Of a stretch of DNA of 64,000 bases, positions 44,982-54,156 are shown piece after piece (the stretch's first letter is position 1; each line of letters starts with the position of its first letter). The DNA comes from Pelotomaculum_C sp050950345 (lineage in GTDB: Bacteria; Bacillota; Desulfotomaculia; Desulfotomaculales; Pelotomaculaceae), in contig JBMNHK010000001.1 in NCBI GenBank assembly GCA_050950345.1, forward strand, positions 7,791 through 71,790. The letters are read 5' to 3'. The position numbers were made by a program, and so were the translations under genes. A model generated the notes under the pieces. It did no database searches and was not told the DNA's origin. It saw only the letters and a program-made list of their open reading frames with translations.

Positions 44982-45986
44982 CTACTTTGAAGGCTGATCG
45001 GGATCTGCCGGTTCTTTCTGCCGGGTTATCTTTGATATGGAATCTCTCATCTCGGTATCTGAAAGTAAATTTTGCAAATTATAATAATCCATCACACCCA
45101 TATTGCCCTGTCGCAAAGCTTCTGCCAGAGCCAGGGGCACTTCTGCTTCCGCCTGGACTACTTTTGCCCTCATCTCCTGGACGGTGGCTTTCATTTCTTG
45201 TTCTCTAGCCACGGCCATGGCCCTGCGCTCTTCTGCCTTGGCCTGGGCAATCCGTTTATCCGCTTCCGCCTGGTCAGTTTGCAGCTGGGCTCCGATGTTG
45301 CGCCCTACATCTACGTCGGCAATATCTATGGACAGAATCTCAAACGCAGTGCCGGCATCCAGACCTTTGTTCAAAACCGTACGGGAGATCATATCGGGGT
45401 TTTCTAAAACCATTTTATGGCTATCAGAGCTGCCCACAGTCGTAACAACACCTTCGCCTACCCGGGCCAGGACGGTATCTTCGCCGGCCCCCCCGACCAG
45501 CCGGTCAATATTAGCCCGCACAGTAACTCTGGCAATAACTTTGACTTCGATGCCATTCTTAGCCATTGCAGACACAACTGGTGTCTCCAGGACCTTTGGG
45601 TTAACGCTCATCTGCACAGCCTCAAAGACATCACGACCAGCCAGATCAATGGCGGCCGCCCGTTCAAATGCCAGCGGTATAGCCGCTCTTTCTGCTGCTA
45701 CCAGCGCATTTACAACCTTATCAACATTACCACCGGCCAGGTAATGTGCCTCCAACTGGTTTACGGAGATATCAAGCCCGGCCTTATAGGATTTAATCAG
45801 CGGGTTGACTATTTTTGCCGGGGGTACCCGTCTCAAACGCATACCGATTAAAGTAATTATGCCTATCTTTACACCTGCAGCCAGCGCCGATATCCAGAGC
45901 CCAACAGGTATAAAACTAAAAACAATGGCAATGGCGACAAAAATTAAGACAATAAGCAACAAGGAAAAAATAAATCCACCGCCCAT
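44982..45986 (-). CDS. floA: flotillin-like protein FloA
   Basis: A 334-aa membrane-scaffold protein. A hydrophobic N-terminus (about 3-50) embeds in the membrane. The PHB-like core (IVNPLIKSYKAGLDISVNQLEAHYLAGGNVDKV) and a C-terminal coiled coil rich in Ala/Glu (DKRIAQAKAEERRAMA) follow. It organises functional membrane microdomains in Bacillus (YqfA). nfeD is just upstream. Confidence 0.94.
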   Translation of the reverse strand: MGGGFIFSLLLIVLIFVAIAIVFSFIPVGLWISALAAGVKIGIITLIGMRLRRVPPAKIVNPLIKSYKAGLDISVNQLEAHYLAGGNVDKVVNALVAAERAAIPLAFERAAAIDLAGRDVFEAVQMSVNPKVLETPVVSAMAKNGIEVKVIARVTVRANIDRLVGGAGEDTVLARVGEGVVTTVGSSDSHKMVLENPDMISRTVLNKGLDAGTAFEILSIDIADVDVGRNIGAQLQTDQAEADKRIAQAKAEERRAMAVAREQEMKATVQEMRAKVVQAEAEVPLALAEALRQGNMGVMDYYNLQNLLSDTEMRDSISKITRQKEPADPDQPSK

Positions 45987-46019
45987 TTAAAGCCCTCCTT
46001 CTGCGTTTATATACTTTGC

Positions 46020-46511
46020 CTATATTTCTTTAACAATCACTCTGGTTCCCTCTACTTTAACGACCCTAACCCCGGCACCAACCGCCACGAACTCGCCTTC
46101 AGTTACTACGTCCACTCTCTGACCATCGATTTCAGCTGCACCTGAAGGTCTTAATGGTGTAAGCGCAATTCCTTCCTTGCCCACCAAAAGAGCTAACCCG
46201 GATGCAGGAGCGACATAACCTTCTTCATTGCGCTGTCTGTTTTGCAGGGTAAACCTGTACCACATTTTGTAACGTGAAGCCAGTTTAATTCCTGCCAGCA
46301 ATAAGACTATCGTGGTTAGCAGCGCTATTACAAGTGCTGAGGCAACCTGGGTTATATCCACTGCCAACAGTAATATACCCCAACCCATAAGAATGATTCC
46401 GATAACGCCGGCTACCCCAAAGCCTGTAAACACGAAGATCTCCAGCACAAAGGCGATGATCCCCAGGATGAATGCCAGGTAGGCCAACCAGACAATAAGC
46501 TCTGGAGACAT
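46020..46511 (-). CDS. short NfeD-family membrane protein
   Basis: A 163-aa protein with three to four hydrophobic helices (about 5-85) and a C-terminal OB-fold domain (GLALLVGKEGIALTPLRPSGAAEIDGQ, then VRVVKVEGTRVIVKE). This is the short NfeD1b form, lacking the ClpP-like protease domain of B. subtilis YqeZ. It is coupled in order with floA, its usual partner. Confidence 0.9.
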   Translation of the reverse strand: MSPELIVWLAYLAFILGIIAFVLEIFVFTGFGVAGVIGIILMGWGILLLAVDITQVASALVIALLTTIVLLLAGIKLASRYKMWYRFTLQNRQRNEEGYVAPASGLALLVGKEGIALTPLRPSGAAEIDGQRVDVVTEGEFVAVGAGVRVVKVEGTRVIVKEI

Positions 46512-46529
46512 ATGGATCCCTCCCTATTG

Positions 46530-46559
46530 GCAAAAATGCTTGGCAAAAGGCCAAGCATT
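46530..46559 (-). terminator. rpsU terminator
   Basis: AATGCTTGGC and GCCAAGCATT pair perfectly, followed by TTTTTGCC on the minus strand. It stops rpsU before nfeD. Confidence 0.85.
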
Positions 46560-46577
46560 GTCTTTGGTATAAATAAG

Positions 46578-46754
46578 TTATCTATATTTGCGTTTTCTAG
46601 CCGCTTCGGACTTTTTTTTTCTTCTTACGCTGGGTTTCTCATAATGTTCATGTTTCCTAGCTTCTGCAAGCACCCCAGCTTTCTGACAGGTGCGCTTGAA
46701 ACGCCGGAGGGCACTGTCCAAAGTTTCGTTTTTACCCACTTTAACTTCCGCCAC
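46578..46754 (-). CDS. rpsU: 30S ribosomal protein S21
   Basis: A 58-aa basic protein, the standard length. The GTG at 46754 has GGAGGGAGGG 6-7 nt upstream and gives VAEVKVGKNETLDSALRRFK. A longer frame from 46796 would place the ribosome site within the coding region. The basic tail RRKKKSEAARKRKYR is typical. Confidence 0.96.
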   Translation of the reverse strand: MAEVKVGKNETLDSALRRFKRTCQKAGVLAEARKHEHYEKPSVRRKKKSEAARKRKYR

Positions 46755-46836
46755 AACTTTCCCTCCCTCCGCTAAAACCATAAAGCTTAAAACCACTCAT
46801 TGAAAAGCTTGAGCTCCTTAGCACAAATACCATGTT

Positions 46837-46866
46837 ATTATACAGTATATTTCGGCCATGCGTCAA
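46837..46866 (-). promoter_or_regulatory. rpsU promoter
   Basis: TTGACG (46861-46866), an 18-bp spacer and a perfect TATAAT (46837-46842) on the minus strand, about 85 bp upstream of the GTG start. Confidence 0.8.
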
Positions 46867-46940
46867 TAGTAGAGCTGGCAACAAGCTTCATTCAAATACT
46901 TGTGCACATGACGTTAATCTCCCGCTCAAACCAACACTGT

Positions 46941-47285
46941 CTAACCCGGCGGCCAGTTCATCGGCCTACCAGCCAGCAGGTGGTAATGGATATGCATGAC
47001 CTCCTGCCCGGCACCCCGGCCACAGTTATTTACCAGACGGAAACCACTCTCAGCCAACCCCATTTTTTTAGCCACGCGGGCTGCAGCAAACTGGACATGT
47101 CCCATCAGTTGAGTGTCTTCTTCATTTATTTCCAGCAAACTGGGGATGTGCTTTTTGGGAATAACCAATAAGTGAACAGGAGCCACGGGATTAAGATCTT
47201 TAAAAACTAAAACCTGGTCGTCTTCATAAACGACTTCTGAAGGTATTTCTTTATTGGCAATCTTACAAAAAATGCAGTCCTGAAT
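46941..47285 (-). CDS. HIT-family nucleotide hydrolase (HinT-like) with a probable ATT start
   Basis: A protein of about 114 aa. Its N-terminus CIFCKIANKEIPSEVVYEDD is the conserved zinc/HIT opening. The His triad is HIHYHLLAG near the C-terminus, with NNCGRGAGQEV before it. No ATG, GTG or TTG lies in frame before the CIFC motif close to a ribosome site. ATT at 47285 sits 7 nt behind GGAGGAGGTG, so I place the start there. The first standard start (GTG 47186) would delete a third of the domain. It hydrolyses AMP-linked substrates in known relatives. Confidence 0.85.
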   Translation of the reverse strand: MQDCIFCKIANKEIPSEVVYEDDQVLVFKDLNPVAPVHLLVIPKKHIPSLLEINEEDTQLMGHVQFAAARVAKKMGLAESGFRLVNNCGRGAGQEVMHIHYHLLAGRPMNWPPG

Positions 47286-47343
47286 GATTGCACCTCCTCC
47301 CGGAGAAAAATGTTTTATTATTTGACTTGAACAAAACTATTCA

Positions 47344-47370
47344 ACAAAAAAGGCGGAATTCCTCCACTTT
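47344..47370 (-). terminator. weak terminator after mtaB
   Basis: AAAGTGGAGG, AATT, then CCGCCTTTTTT on the minus strand form a stem with one mismatch and a T-run. It separates mtaB from the HIT gene. Confidence 0.5.
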
Positions 47371-48685
47371 AACACCTTATTAATTTAGCTGTTAAGTGAT
47401 CCTTGTCCCAGCCTTCAATCTTAACCTTGACGATCTGACCTACGAGATCCTCATTTCCGGGAAACACAGTTCGCAGGTAATTATCGGTCAAACCTTCGCA
47501 TAACCGGTCGCTGCCGGTTAAAGCCCGTTCAACCAGCACTGACATCTCCAGACCAACAAGGGTTGATGCGAAACGACCGGCCAGCTTTTCACCAAGGCGG
47601 ATTAGCTTACGGCTACGGCGGTCAACGGTTGACGGATCAACCTGCTCAGGATAATTTGCAGCCGGAGTCCCCCGGCGGGGAGAAAACTTAAAGACATGGA
47701 GCCTGCTATATGACAGCTGCTCAACAAGCTTGCAGGTATATTGATAATCCAGCTCTGTTTCGCCGGGAAAGCCAACAATTACATCGGTGCTGAGGCCAAG
47801 ATGGGGAATATTCTCCTTCAACACATCTACCAGCCTGGCGTATTCCCAGGCATTATAACGCCGGCCCATCTTTCCCAGGATCTTATCGGAGCCGGATTGG
47901 AGAGGTATGTGCAGGTGCCGGCAAATTTTCTCTGAATCAGATAACACGGCAACTAATTCAGGGGTTATATCATTGGGTTCGATGGAGCTAATCCGCAGCC
48001 GGTGCAACCCCGGCAATTGCTCAAGGCCTGTCAACAGGTTCGCCAGGGTAGGTTGCTCGCTAAGATCCTGGCCATAGGAACCAGTATGGGTACCGGTCAG
48101 GACAATTTCTTGATAGCCCGCAGCTACCAATTGCTCAGCTGCCTGCAAGACCTGTTCAGGCCTCCTGCTGCGTTGGGGTCCTCTGGCCTCAGGTACGATA
48201 CAATAGGTGCAGCAATTATCGCAACCCTCCTGAATTTTCAGGAAAGCACGTACGCGCTCGCTAACCGGCAGTGAGGCACTATCAGCAAACTCGTCACCCG
48301 CTTGATAATCGCTGACAACAGCTACAGGAGCTGCTCCTTTAACAGCGGTCTCAACTAGATCCACGATTTTCAACCGATCCCTTGTTCCTACAACTAAGTC
48401 AACACCAGGTATCTCCATTATTTCACCGGATGCAGTCTGCGCATAGCACCCGGTCACTACGATCAGGGCACGAGGATTTTTCCTGATAGCCCGGCGGATT
48501 AATTGTCTGGACTTACGGTCACCCAGGTGGGTCACAGTACAGGTGTTAATAACATACAAATCAGCCATGTCCTCAAAGTCAACAACCTTGTAGCCCCTGA
48601 TTTGGAAACTCCCGGCCAGCGCGGCTGATTCATATTGATTCACCTTACAGCCAAGTGTGGTTATTGCTACCCGTTTTTCATCCAT
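47369..48685 (-). CDS. mtaB: tRNA t6A37 methylthiotransferase
   Basis: A radical SAM enzyme that adds a methylthio group to N6-threonylcarbamoyl-A37. The UPF0004 domain starts TLGCKVNQYESAAL. The radical SAM cluster is in QEGCDNCCTYCIVPEARG (Cys-x3-Cys-x2-Cys). A C-terminal TRAM domain follows. ATG 48685 (MDEKRVAI) is preceded by GGGGGG and overlaps the rsmE stop by 8 bp, giving 438 aa. Same order as B. subtilis yqeU–yqeV. Confidence 0.94.
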   Translation of the reverse strand: MDEKRVAITTLGCKVNQYESAALAGSFQIRGYKVVDFEDMADLYVINTCTVTHLGDRKSRQLIRRAIRKNPRALIVVTGCYAQTASGEIMEIPGVDLVVGTRDRLKIVDLVETAVKGAAPVAVVSDYQAGDEFADSASLPVSERVRAFLKIQEGCDNCCTYCIVPEARGPQRSRRPEQVLQAAEQLVAAGYQEIVLTGTHTGSYGQDLSEQPTLANLLTGLEQLPGLHRLRISSIEPNDITPELVAVLSDSEKICRHLHIPLQSGSDKILGKMGRRYNAWEYARLVDVLKENIPHLGLSTDVIVGFPGETELDYQYTCKLVEQLSYSRLHVFKFSPRRGTPAANYPEQVDPSTVDRRSRKLIRLGEKLAGRFASTLVGLEMSVLVERALTGSDRLCEGLTDNYLRTVFPGNEDLVGQIVKVKIEGWDKDHLTAKLIRC

Positions 48686-49445
48686 CCATTTGTCCCCCCA
48701 GTTCCCCAAACTGGTACAGTATCATCGTCAGCACAGCCAGGGCAGCAGTTTCAGTCCGTAAAATACGCGGTCCAAGGGTTACAGGCCTGACACCGTGCGA
48801 GCAGGCCAGAGACACCTCGGCAGCAGTAAAACCACCCTCCGGTCCTATAAAAACATATAGATCAATAACTGAATCTAAATTTTCACAATCGATCAGCGCT
48901 TTTTTCAGTGAGGTCGTATTTTCCATCTCCCAGGGGAGCAGTGCTGTGGCGCTTTTGCTCATCCCAGCCAGCACATCCTCCCAGGTCGCCAGGGCAGCTA
49001 CTTCAGGAATATCAGGACGGCGGCACTGCTTGGCAGCTTCAAGGGCAATACGCTGCCAGCGGTCAAGACGCCGTTGCTGCTTATCCCCCGTCAGCTTAAC
49101 AACTGCCCTTTCACAAGCCAGCGGAATAATCCTGCTTACACCCAATTCAGTAGCTTTTTGGATAATAAAGTCCATTTTGTCACCCTTGGGTAACCCTTGC
49201 ACCAGGGTAAGCTTCAACCCGGGCTCATCTACTACTGTCTTTTCCTCAATTACTGCACAGGTAACCTCATCCCGGCTGACCTCTTCCAGCACTGCCTCAT
49301 AGACTTTCCCCCGGCCGTCGAGTACCGTTATAAGGTCACCTACCCTTAGACGCAGCACTTTGGCTATATGAATAACATCAGTGCCTGTGATGGTGACCTT
49401 GCCGGCCTTAACCTGTTCAGGGGCGACAAAAAAACGGGGCATCAT
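48678..49445 (-). CDS. rsmE: 16S rRNA (uracil-1498-N3)-methyltransferase
   Basis: A 255-aa SPOUT-class methyltransferase. The N-terminal PUA-like domain begins PRFFVAPEQ. The knot region has FIGPEGGFTAAEV and LGPRILRTETAALAVL. The frame opens at ATG 49445; the second Met may be used. Downstream of prmA. Confidence 0.95.
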   Translation of the reverse strand: MMPRFFVAPEQVKAGKVTITGTDVIHIAKVLRLRVGDLITVLDGRGKVYEAVLEEVSRDEVTCAVIEEKTVVDEPGLKLTLVQGLPKGDKMDFIIQKATELGVSRIIPLACERAVVKLTGDKQQRRLDRWQRIALEAAKQCRRPDIPEVAALATWEDVLAGMSKSATALLPWEMENTTSLKKALIDCENLDSVIDLYVFIGPEGGFTAAEVSLACSHGVRPVTLGPRILRTETAALAVLTMILYQFGELGGQMDG

Positions 49446-49489
49446 TTAACTCCATAAATTAATATTAACCGTTCTTGATGGCTGCCTTA

Positions 49490-50410
49490 TTAACTACCCT
49501 GGGCTACCAAAGCCACCCAATCCCCGGACTTCAACTGCTCAATCACATTTAGCCCGTTTTTTTCCAGGGCCGCGATCACTTCCGGGCCCTTCTCGCTGAT
49601 AATGCCCGAAGCGATGAAGATGCCCCCTGGAGCCAGTCTGCCAACCACATCTGCTGCTAATTGAGCAATCACTCTGGCTATGATATTGGCAACAATGATA
49701 TCGGCCTTGCCGTCCAGTGAAGACAATAAATCTCCCTCATTGATCTGTACGCGGTCAGCCACCCCGTTGCGCCTGACATTTTCTATGGCAGTAACGCAGG
49801 CTACAGGATCAAGATCAACAGCCTTTACCGAGCCGGCGCCCAGTAGTGCCGCCGCAATGGCCAGAATACCTGAACCGGTGCCGATATCGTAGACGGACTC
49901 CCCACCCTGAATATGTTTTTCCAATAACTCCAGGCACATGGTTGTGGTTGGATGATTGCCGCTGCCAAAGGACATCCCGGGATCCAGTTCAAGAATTATG
50001 TCGCCGGTTTCAGCCTGAAAATCCTCCCAGGAGGGTTTGATTACCAGGTGTTTGCCCAGACGCACCGGCTTGTAATATGCTTTCCAGCAGTTGGCCCAGT
50101 CTTCTTCAGCTATCTCACAATAGCTTATCCTGGGTGCAGGCAAAAGCTCCAGATTGGCTACCGCTGCCTTAAGCTCCTCCAGTCTACCGGTTAAACTTTC
50201 GTTGACAGCAAAATAGCCTTTGACTACTGGGGATGCATCTGGCTGCAGCCCCTTGACTCCCCATTCATCCGGATCTGTGACTGACTCATAGCGCTGGATT
50301 ACGGCGGGGTCCTCAATCACTACCCCGCCTGTACCTAAATCATGAAAAATCTCAGCAACCAGTTCCAACCCTTCAGGTGGAACTTGCACAGCAACTTCTA
50401 ACCAGTTCAC
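49490..50410 (-). CDS. prmA: ribosomal protein L11 methyltransferase
   Basis: A 306-aa SAM enzyme trimethylating L11. The substrate-binding N-terminus begins WLEVAVQVPPEGLELVAEI. VYDIGTGSGILAIAA is motif I, and NPGMSFG-like DPGMSFGSGNHPTT and IVANIIARVI follow. Directly behind dnaJ, as in Bacillus. Confidence 0.95.
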   Translation of the reverse strand: MNWLEVAVQVPPEGLELVAEIFHDLGTGGVVIEDPAVIQRYESVTDPDEWGVKGLQPDASPVVKGYFAVNESLTGRLEELKAAVANLELLPAPRISYCEIAEEDWANCWKAYYKPVRLGKHLVIKPSWEDFQAETGDIILELDPGMSFGSGNHPTTTMCLELLEKHIQGGESVYDIGTGSGILAIAAALLGAGSVKAVDLDPVACVTAIENVRRNGVADRVQINEGDLLSSLDGKADIIVANIIARVIAQLAADVVGRLAPGGIFIASGIISEKGPEVIAALEKNGLNVIEQLKSGDWVALVAQGS

Positions 50411-50433
50411 AGTATATCCCCTTATCTGCTAAT

Positions 50434-51564
50434 TCAACTCATAAAAGCGTCTTTCATTTTCCCAAAAAAACCTTTATCTGAAGCTGCTTCTGAATCTTTA
50501 ATTTCCTCTTCGCTCAACTTGGCAAATTCTCTTAACAGAGCTTTTTGTTTTTCACTTAGCTTTCTTGGGGTAACAACTTTTACCCGCACATGCTGGTCAC
50601 CACGTCCATAACCGTTAACATGAGGGATGCCTTTGCCTCTAATTCGGAAAACGGTTCCCGTCTGAGTCCCCTCAGGTATCTTAAGGATTTCATTACCCTC
50701 TAATGTAGGTACCTCCAGTTCGCCTCCCAGAGCAGCCTGGGTAAAGGATATGGGAAGTTCACAAATCAAATCATCCCCTTCGCGCCTGAAGATACGATGA
50801 GGTTTTACATGTATATAGACGTAAAGATCGCCTGGCGGTCCGCCTTTGGAGCCGACCTCTCCTTCCCCGGCCAAACGCAGCCTTGAACCGTTATCTACCC
50901 CAGCAGGAACTTTGACTTTTATATTCCTGTTCTTACGGACTTTGCCTTCACCGTGGCAGGTCGCACACGGCTTCTCAACAATCTGACCGGTGCCATGACA
51001 ACGATCACAGGTGCGTGATTGAACGATGCGTCCAAAGGGGGTGTTCTGCGCATATTGCATCTGACCTGAACCGCCACAGGCCAGGCAAGTTTTTGGCTTA
51101 CTGCCCGGAGCAGCGCCACTGCCGCCGCATGTGCCGCAAGCTTCAATGCGGGCAACTTTTATTTCCCGCTCCAAACCGAAGGCGGCTTCTTTTAAATTCA
51201 GCTCCAGATCAGCTCTGATATCCCTGCCTCTTGCGGGACCATTGCTGCGTCTTCCACCGCCACCAAAAAACATCTCAAAAATGTCACCCAGACCGCCAAA
51301 ATCACCAAAGCCTTCAAAACCACCAAAGCCCTGACCATCAACTCCTGCGTGGCCAAAACGGTCATAGTTGGCTCTCTTTTCCGGGTCACTCAAAACAACA
51401 TATGCTTCGCTGATTTCCTTGAATTTAGCTTCCGCCTCTTCTTTGTTATCAGGATTAGCATCGGGGTGGTACTTTCGCGCCAGTTTGCGGTATGCTTTTT
51501 TAATCTCATCCGCAGACGCATTCCTACCAACTCCGAGCACCTCGTAATAATCGCGCTTTGCCAT
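50434..51564 (-). CDS. dnaJ: chaperone DnaJ (Hsp40)
   Basis: A DnaK co-chaperone, complete type I. The J domain has KYHPDANPD (HPD loop, about residue 35). The Gly/Phe-rich linker is GFGGFEGFGDFGG. Four CxxCxGxG repeats form the zinc domain (CGTCGGSG, CLACGGSG, CDRCHGTG, CATCHGEG). A C-terminal substrate domain follows. ATG 51564 (MAKRDYYE) has GAGGTGG upstream, giving 376 aa. Confidence 0.97.
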   Translation of the reverse strand: MAKRDYYEVLGVGRNASADEIKKAYRKLARKYHPDANPDNKEEAEAKFKEISEAYVVLSDPEKRANYDRFGHAGVDGQGFGGFEGFGDFGGLGDIFEMFFGGGGRRSNGPARGRDIRADLELNLKEAAFGLEREIKVARIEACGTCGGSGAAPGSKPKTCLACGGSGQMQYAQNTPFGRIVQSRTCDRCHGTGQIVEKPCATCHGEGKVRKNRNIKVKVPAGVDNGSRLRLAGEGEVGSKGGPPGDLYVYIHVKPHRIFRREGDDLICELPISFTQAALGGELEVPTLEGNEILKIPEGTQTGTVFRIRGKGIPHVNGYGRGDQHVRVKVVTPRKLSEKQKALLREFAKLSEEEIKDSEAASDKGFFGKMKDAFMS

Positions 51565-51594
51565 ATGCACCACCTCATCTGACTACACAAAGGA

Positions 51595-51617
51595 AAGGGG
51601 AACCGCGGATTCCCCTT
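51595..51617 (-). other. hairpin between dnaK and dnaJ
   Basis: AAGGGGAA and TTCCCCTT form a perfect 8-bp stem, followed on the minus strand by TTTCCTTTG rather than a clean T-run. It may attenuate dnaJ or stabilise the dnaK mRNA 3' end. Confidence 0.5.
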
Positions 51618-51666
51618 AATAAGGTTGATTTATTCTATTCTGTTTAAGAACTATTCTGTTTAAGAT

Positions 51667-53514
51667 TTACTTATCCTCTTTTACTTCAAAATCGGCATCA
51701 ACAACATTCTCATCCTGCGCCCCCCCGGCAGCACCACCATCTGGCCCGGGGCCTGCAGCACCCTCACCGCCCTGTTGCGCTGCAGTCTGTTGATACATGG
51801 CTGAGGTAAGTTCATACAGCGGACCGGTCAGAGCTTCCAGCTTGGCTTTGATATCATCAATATTATTGCTCTTGACAGCTTCCTTGAGTTCATCGTTAGC
51901 TTTTTGCACCTTTTCAATCGCAGCCGGATCAGCTTTATCCTGAAAATCCTTGATGGCTTTTTCAGCCTGGTAAACCATGCTGTCGGCCTGGTTGCGAACC
52001 TCTACTTCTTCTTTGCGCTTAGCGTCTTCAGCAGCGTGCATTTCGGCCTCTTTGACCATTCTATCTATTTCGTCGTCTTCCAACTTGGTCGAAGCTGTAA
52101 TGGTCATGCTTTGTTCTTTACCAGTGCCCATGTCCTTGGCAGAAACATTGACTATTCCGTTGACATCAATGTCAAACTTGACCTCGATTTGCGGTACCCC
52201 CCGTGGCGCCGGCGGAATACCGGTTAAGGTAAAACGCCCAAGTGTCTTGTTGTCTGCAGCCATCGAGCGCTCGCCTTGTAAAACATGGATTTCCACGCTG
52301 GTCTGGTTGTCCGCCGCTGTGGAAAATATCTGGCTTTTAGAAGTGGGAATAGTGGTATTTCTTTCAATTAACTTAGTGGTTACGCCGCCCAGAGTCTCGA
52401 TCCCCAAAGAAAGCGGTGTTACATCCAGGAGCAGCACATCCTTAACTTCACCGGCCAGTACGCCTGCCTGGATCGCAGCCCCAATGGCGACACATTCATC
52501 CGGGTTAATGCCCTTATGGGCTTCCTTGCCCAAAAACTTGCGTATGGCTTCCTGTACGGCTGGAATCCTGGTCGAACCACCCACCAGTAATATTTTATTG
52601 ATATCACTGGGCTGCAAACCGGCGTCCGAAAGAGCCTGACGAGTGGGCACCATAGTTTTTTCCACAAGATCTACAGTCATTTCATCAAATTTGGCCCTGG
52701 TGAGGTTGATATCCAGGTGCTTCGGTCCATCGGCATCAGCTGATATAAAGGGCAGGTTGATATTGCTTGTCGCCACCCCGGAAAGCTCAATTTTTGCTTT
52801 TTCTGCAGCTTCCTTGAGACGCTGCATTGCCATCTTATCGTTCCTCAGGTCTATCCCGGTTTCCTTCTTAAATTCGGTGGCCAAATAGTCTATAATCCTC
52901 TGGTCAAAGTCATCGCCTCCCAGGCGGTTGTTGCCACTGGTGGCTTTAACCTCAAAGACACCGTCTCCTAATTCCAGTATAGATACATCAAAGGTACCGC
53001 CGCCCAGGTCAAAGACCAAAATGGTCTGTTCATCTTCCTTATCCAGCCCATAAGCCAGAGCTGCCGCAGTAGGTTCGTTGATAATACGCAAAACTTCCAA
53101 ACCGGCAATTTTTCCGGCATCTTTTGTAGCTTGCCGTTGTGAGTCACTGAAGTAAGCAGGCACGGTGATAACTGCTTTCTCAACTTTTTCACCCAGATAT
53201 GCTTCCGCGTCTGCCTTTAATTTTTGTAAAACCATAGCGGATATTTCCTGTGGAGTATATTTCTTACCGTCTATCTCCTCTTTATGCTCCGTACCCATAT
53301 GGCGTTTAATCGAGCTTATTGTGCGATCAGGGTTGCTGACAGCCTGCCTTTTGGCTACCTGCCCCACAAGTCTTTCCCCTGTTTTAGAAAAACCTATAAC
53401 GGAAGGTGTAGTCCTGGCACCTTCCGCGTTGGGAATTACTACCGCCTCGCCGCCTTCTATCACGGCAACGCAAGAGTTTGTTGTGCCCAGATCTATTCCT
53501 ATTACCTTTGACAA
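51667..53514 (-). CDS. dnaK: chaperone DnaK (Hsp70)
   Basis: A 615-aa ATP-dependent folding chaperone. VIGIDLGTTNSCVAVIEGG is at the N-terminus, with ILVFDLGGGTFDVSIL and ILLVGGSTRIPAVQ in the nucleotide domain, then DVTPLSLGIETLGGV and the substrate domain. The C-terminal lid ends in a Gly/Ala-rich tail and a GrpE/J-type acidic end. Third chaperone gene of the operon. Confidence 0.98.
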   Translation of the reverse strand: MSKVIGIDLGTTNSCVAVIEGGEAVVIPNAEGARTTPSVIGFSKTGERLVGQVAKRQAVSNPDRTISSIKRHMGTEHKEEIDGKKYTPQEISAMVLQKLKADAEAYLGEKVEKAVITVPAYFSDSQRQATKDAGKIAGLEVLRIINEPTAAALAYGLDKEDEQTILVFDLGGGTFDVSILELGDGVFEVKATSGNNRLGGDDFDQRIIDYLATEFKKETGIDLRNDKMAMQRLKEAAEKAKIELSGVATSNINLPFISADADGPKHLDINLTRAKFDEMTVDLVEKTMVPTRQALSDAGLQPSDINKILLVGGSTRIPAVQEAIRKFLGKEAHKGINPDECVAIGAAIQAGVLAGEVKDVLLLDVTPLSLGIETLGGVTTKLIERNTTIPTSKSQIFSTAADNQTSVEIHVLQGERSMAADNKTLGRFTLTGIPPAPRGVPQIEVKFDIDVNGIVNVSAKDMGTGKEQSMTITASTKLEDDEIDRMVKEAEMHAAEDAKRKEEVEVRNQADSMVYQAEKAIKDFQDKADPAAIEKVQKANDELKEAVKSNNIDDIKAKLEALTGPLYELTSAMYQQTAAQQGGEGAAGPGPDGGAAGGAQDENVVDADFEVKEDK

Positions 53515-53543
53515 TTGATTCTACCTCCTAAATATATTCCAAT

Positions 53544-54146
53544 TTATTCTAAACTTATCGCAACTTTAACCATAGAAGCTCTGATCACTTTATCTCTCAG
53601 AGTATAGCCCCGGCGGAATTCCTCCACAATTGTATTGGGGGGATATTGACCTGATTTATCCTGGGCTACCGCCTCATGCTTTTCTGGATCAAAAACCTCA
53701 CCCACTGCCGGCAAGGGAGTAACGCCTTCCTCCGCCAGCACATCTAAAAGCTGCTTGTAGATCATCTGAACGCCGGTTTTATATCCTGAACTTGAGTCAT
53801 CTTCCGCAGCCAAAGCCAAATCAAAGTTATCCAGAACAGGCAGGAGAGCCGTCACTAACTTTTCGGAGGCGTATTTGTACAGGTCCTCCTTCTCTTGCCT
53901 TGTGCGGCGCCGGAAGTTATCAAAGTCAGCTTGCAGACGCAACAGGCGTTCTTGATATTCCTCTGCCCGGGCAGTCTGTTCAGCCAATGATTTTTTAAGC
54001 TCAGCGGGAGCATCACCCGCATCGTTTATTACTTCCGGTTCATCGGTCACATCTTCTTTAGCCGTTGTTTGCTCGTTCTCCATTTCGACTTGCTCAATTT
54101 CATCCACAGTGATTTCCTGCCTGTCTTGCTCAAGATTCTTGCTCAA
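53544..54146 (-). CDS. grpE: nucleotide exchange factor GrpE
   Basis: Releases ADP from DnaK. The acidic N-terminus is followed by a coiled coil and YQERLLRLQADFDNFRRRTRQEKEDLYKYASEKL, then the beta domain (HEAVAQ, FRRGYTLRDKVIR). TTG 54146 with GAGGTG 6 nt upstream gives 200 aa and lies clear of the chaperonin gene. The longer frame from 54200 overlaps it. Confidence 0.93.
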   Translation of the reverse strand: MSKNLEQDRQEITVDEIEQVEMENEQTTAKEDVTDEPEVINDAGDAPAELKKSLAEQTARAEEYQERLLRLQADFDNFRRRTRQEKEDLYKYASEKLVTALLPVLDNFDLALAAEDDSSSGYKTGVQMIYKQLLDVLAEEGVTPLPAVGEVFDPEKHEAVAQDKSGQYPPNTIVEEFRRGYTLRDKVIRASMVKVAISLE

Positions 54147-54156
54147 TTCATCCACC

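Noticed and set aside
45103..45744. 213-aa plus-strand frame opposite floA
   Set aside because: Low-complexity Ser/Ala/Thr translation opposite a conserved gene.
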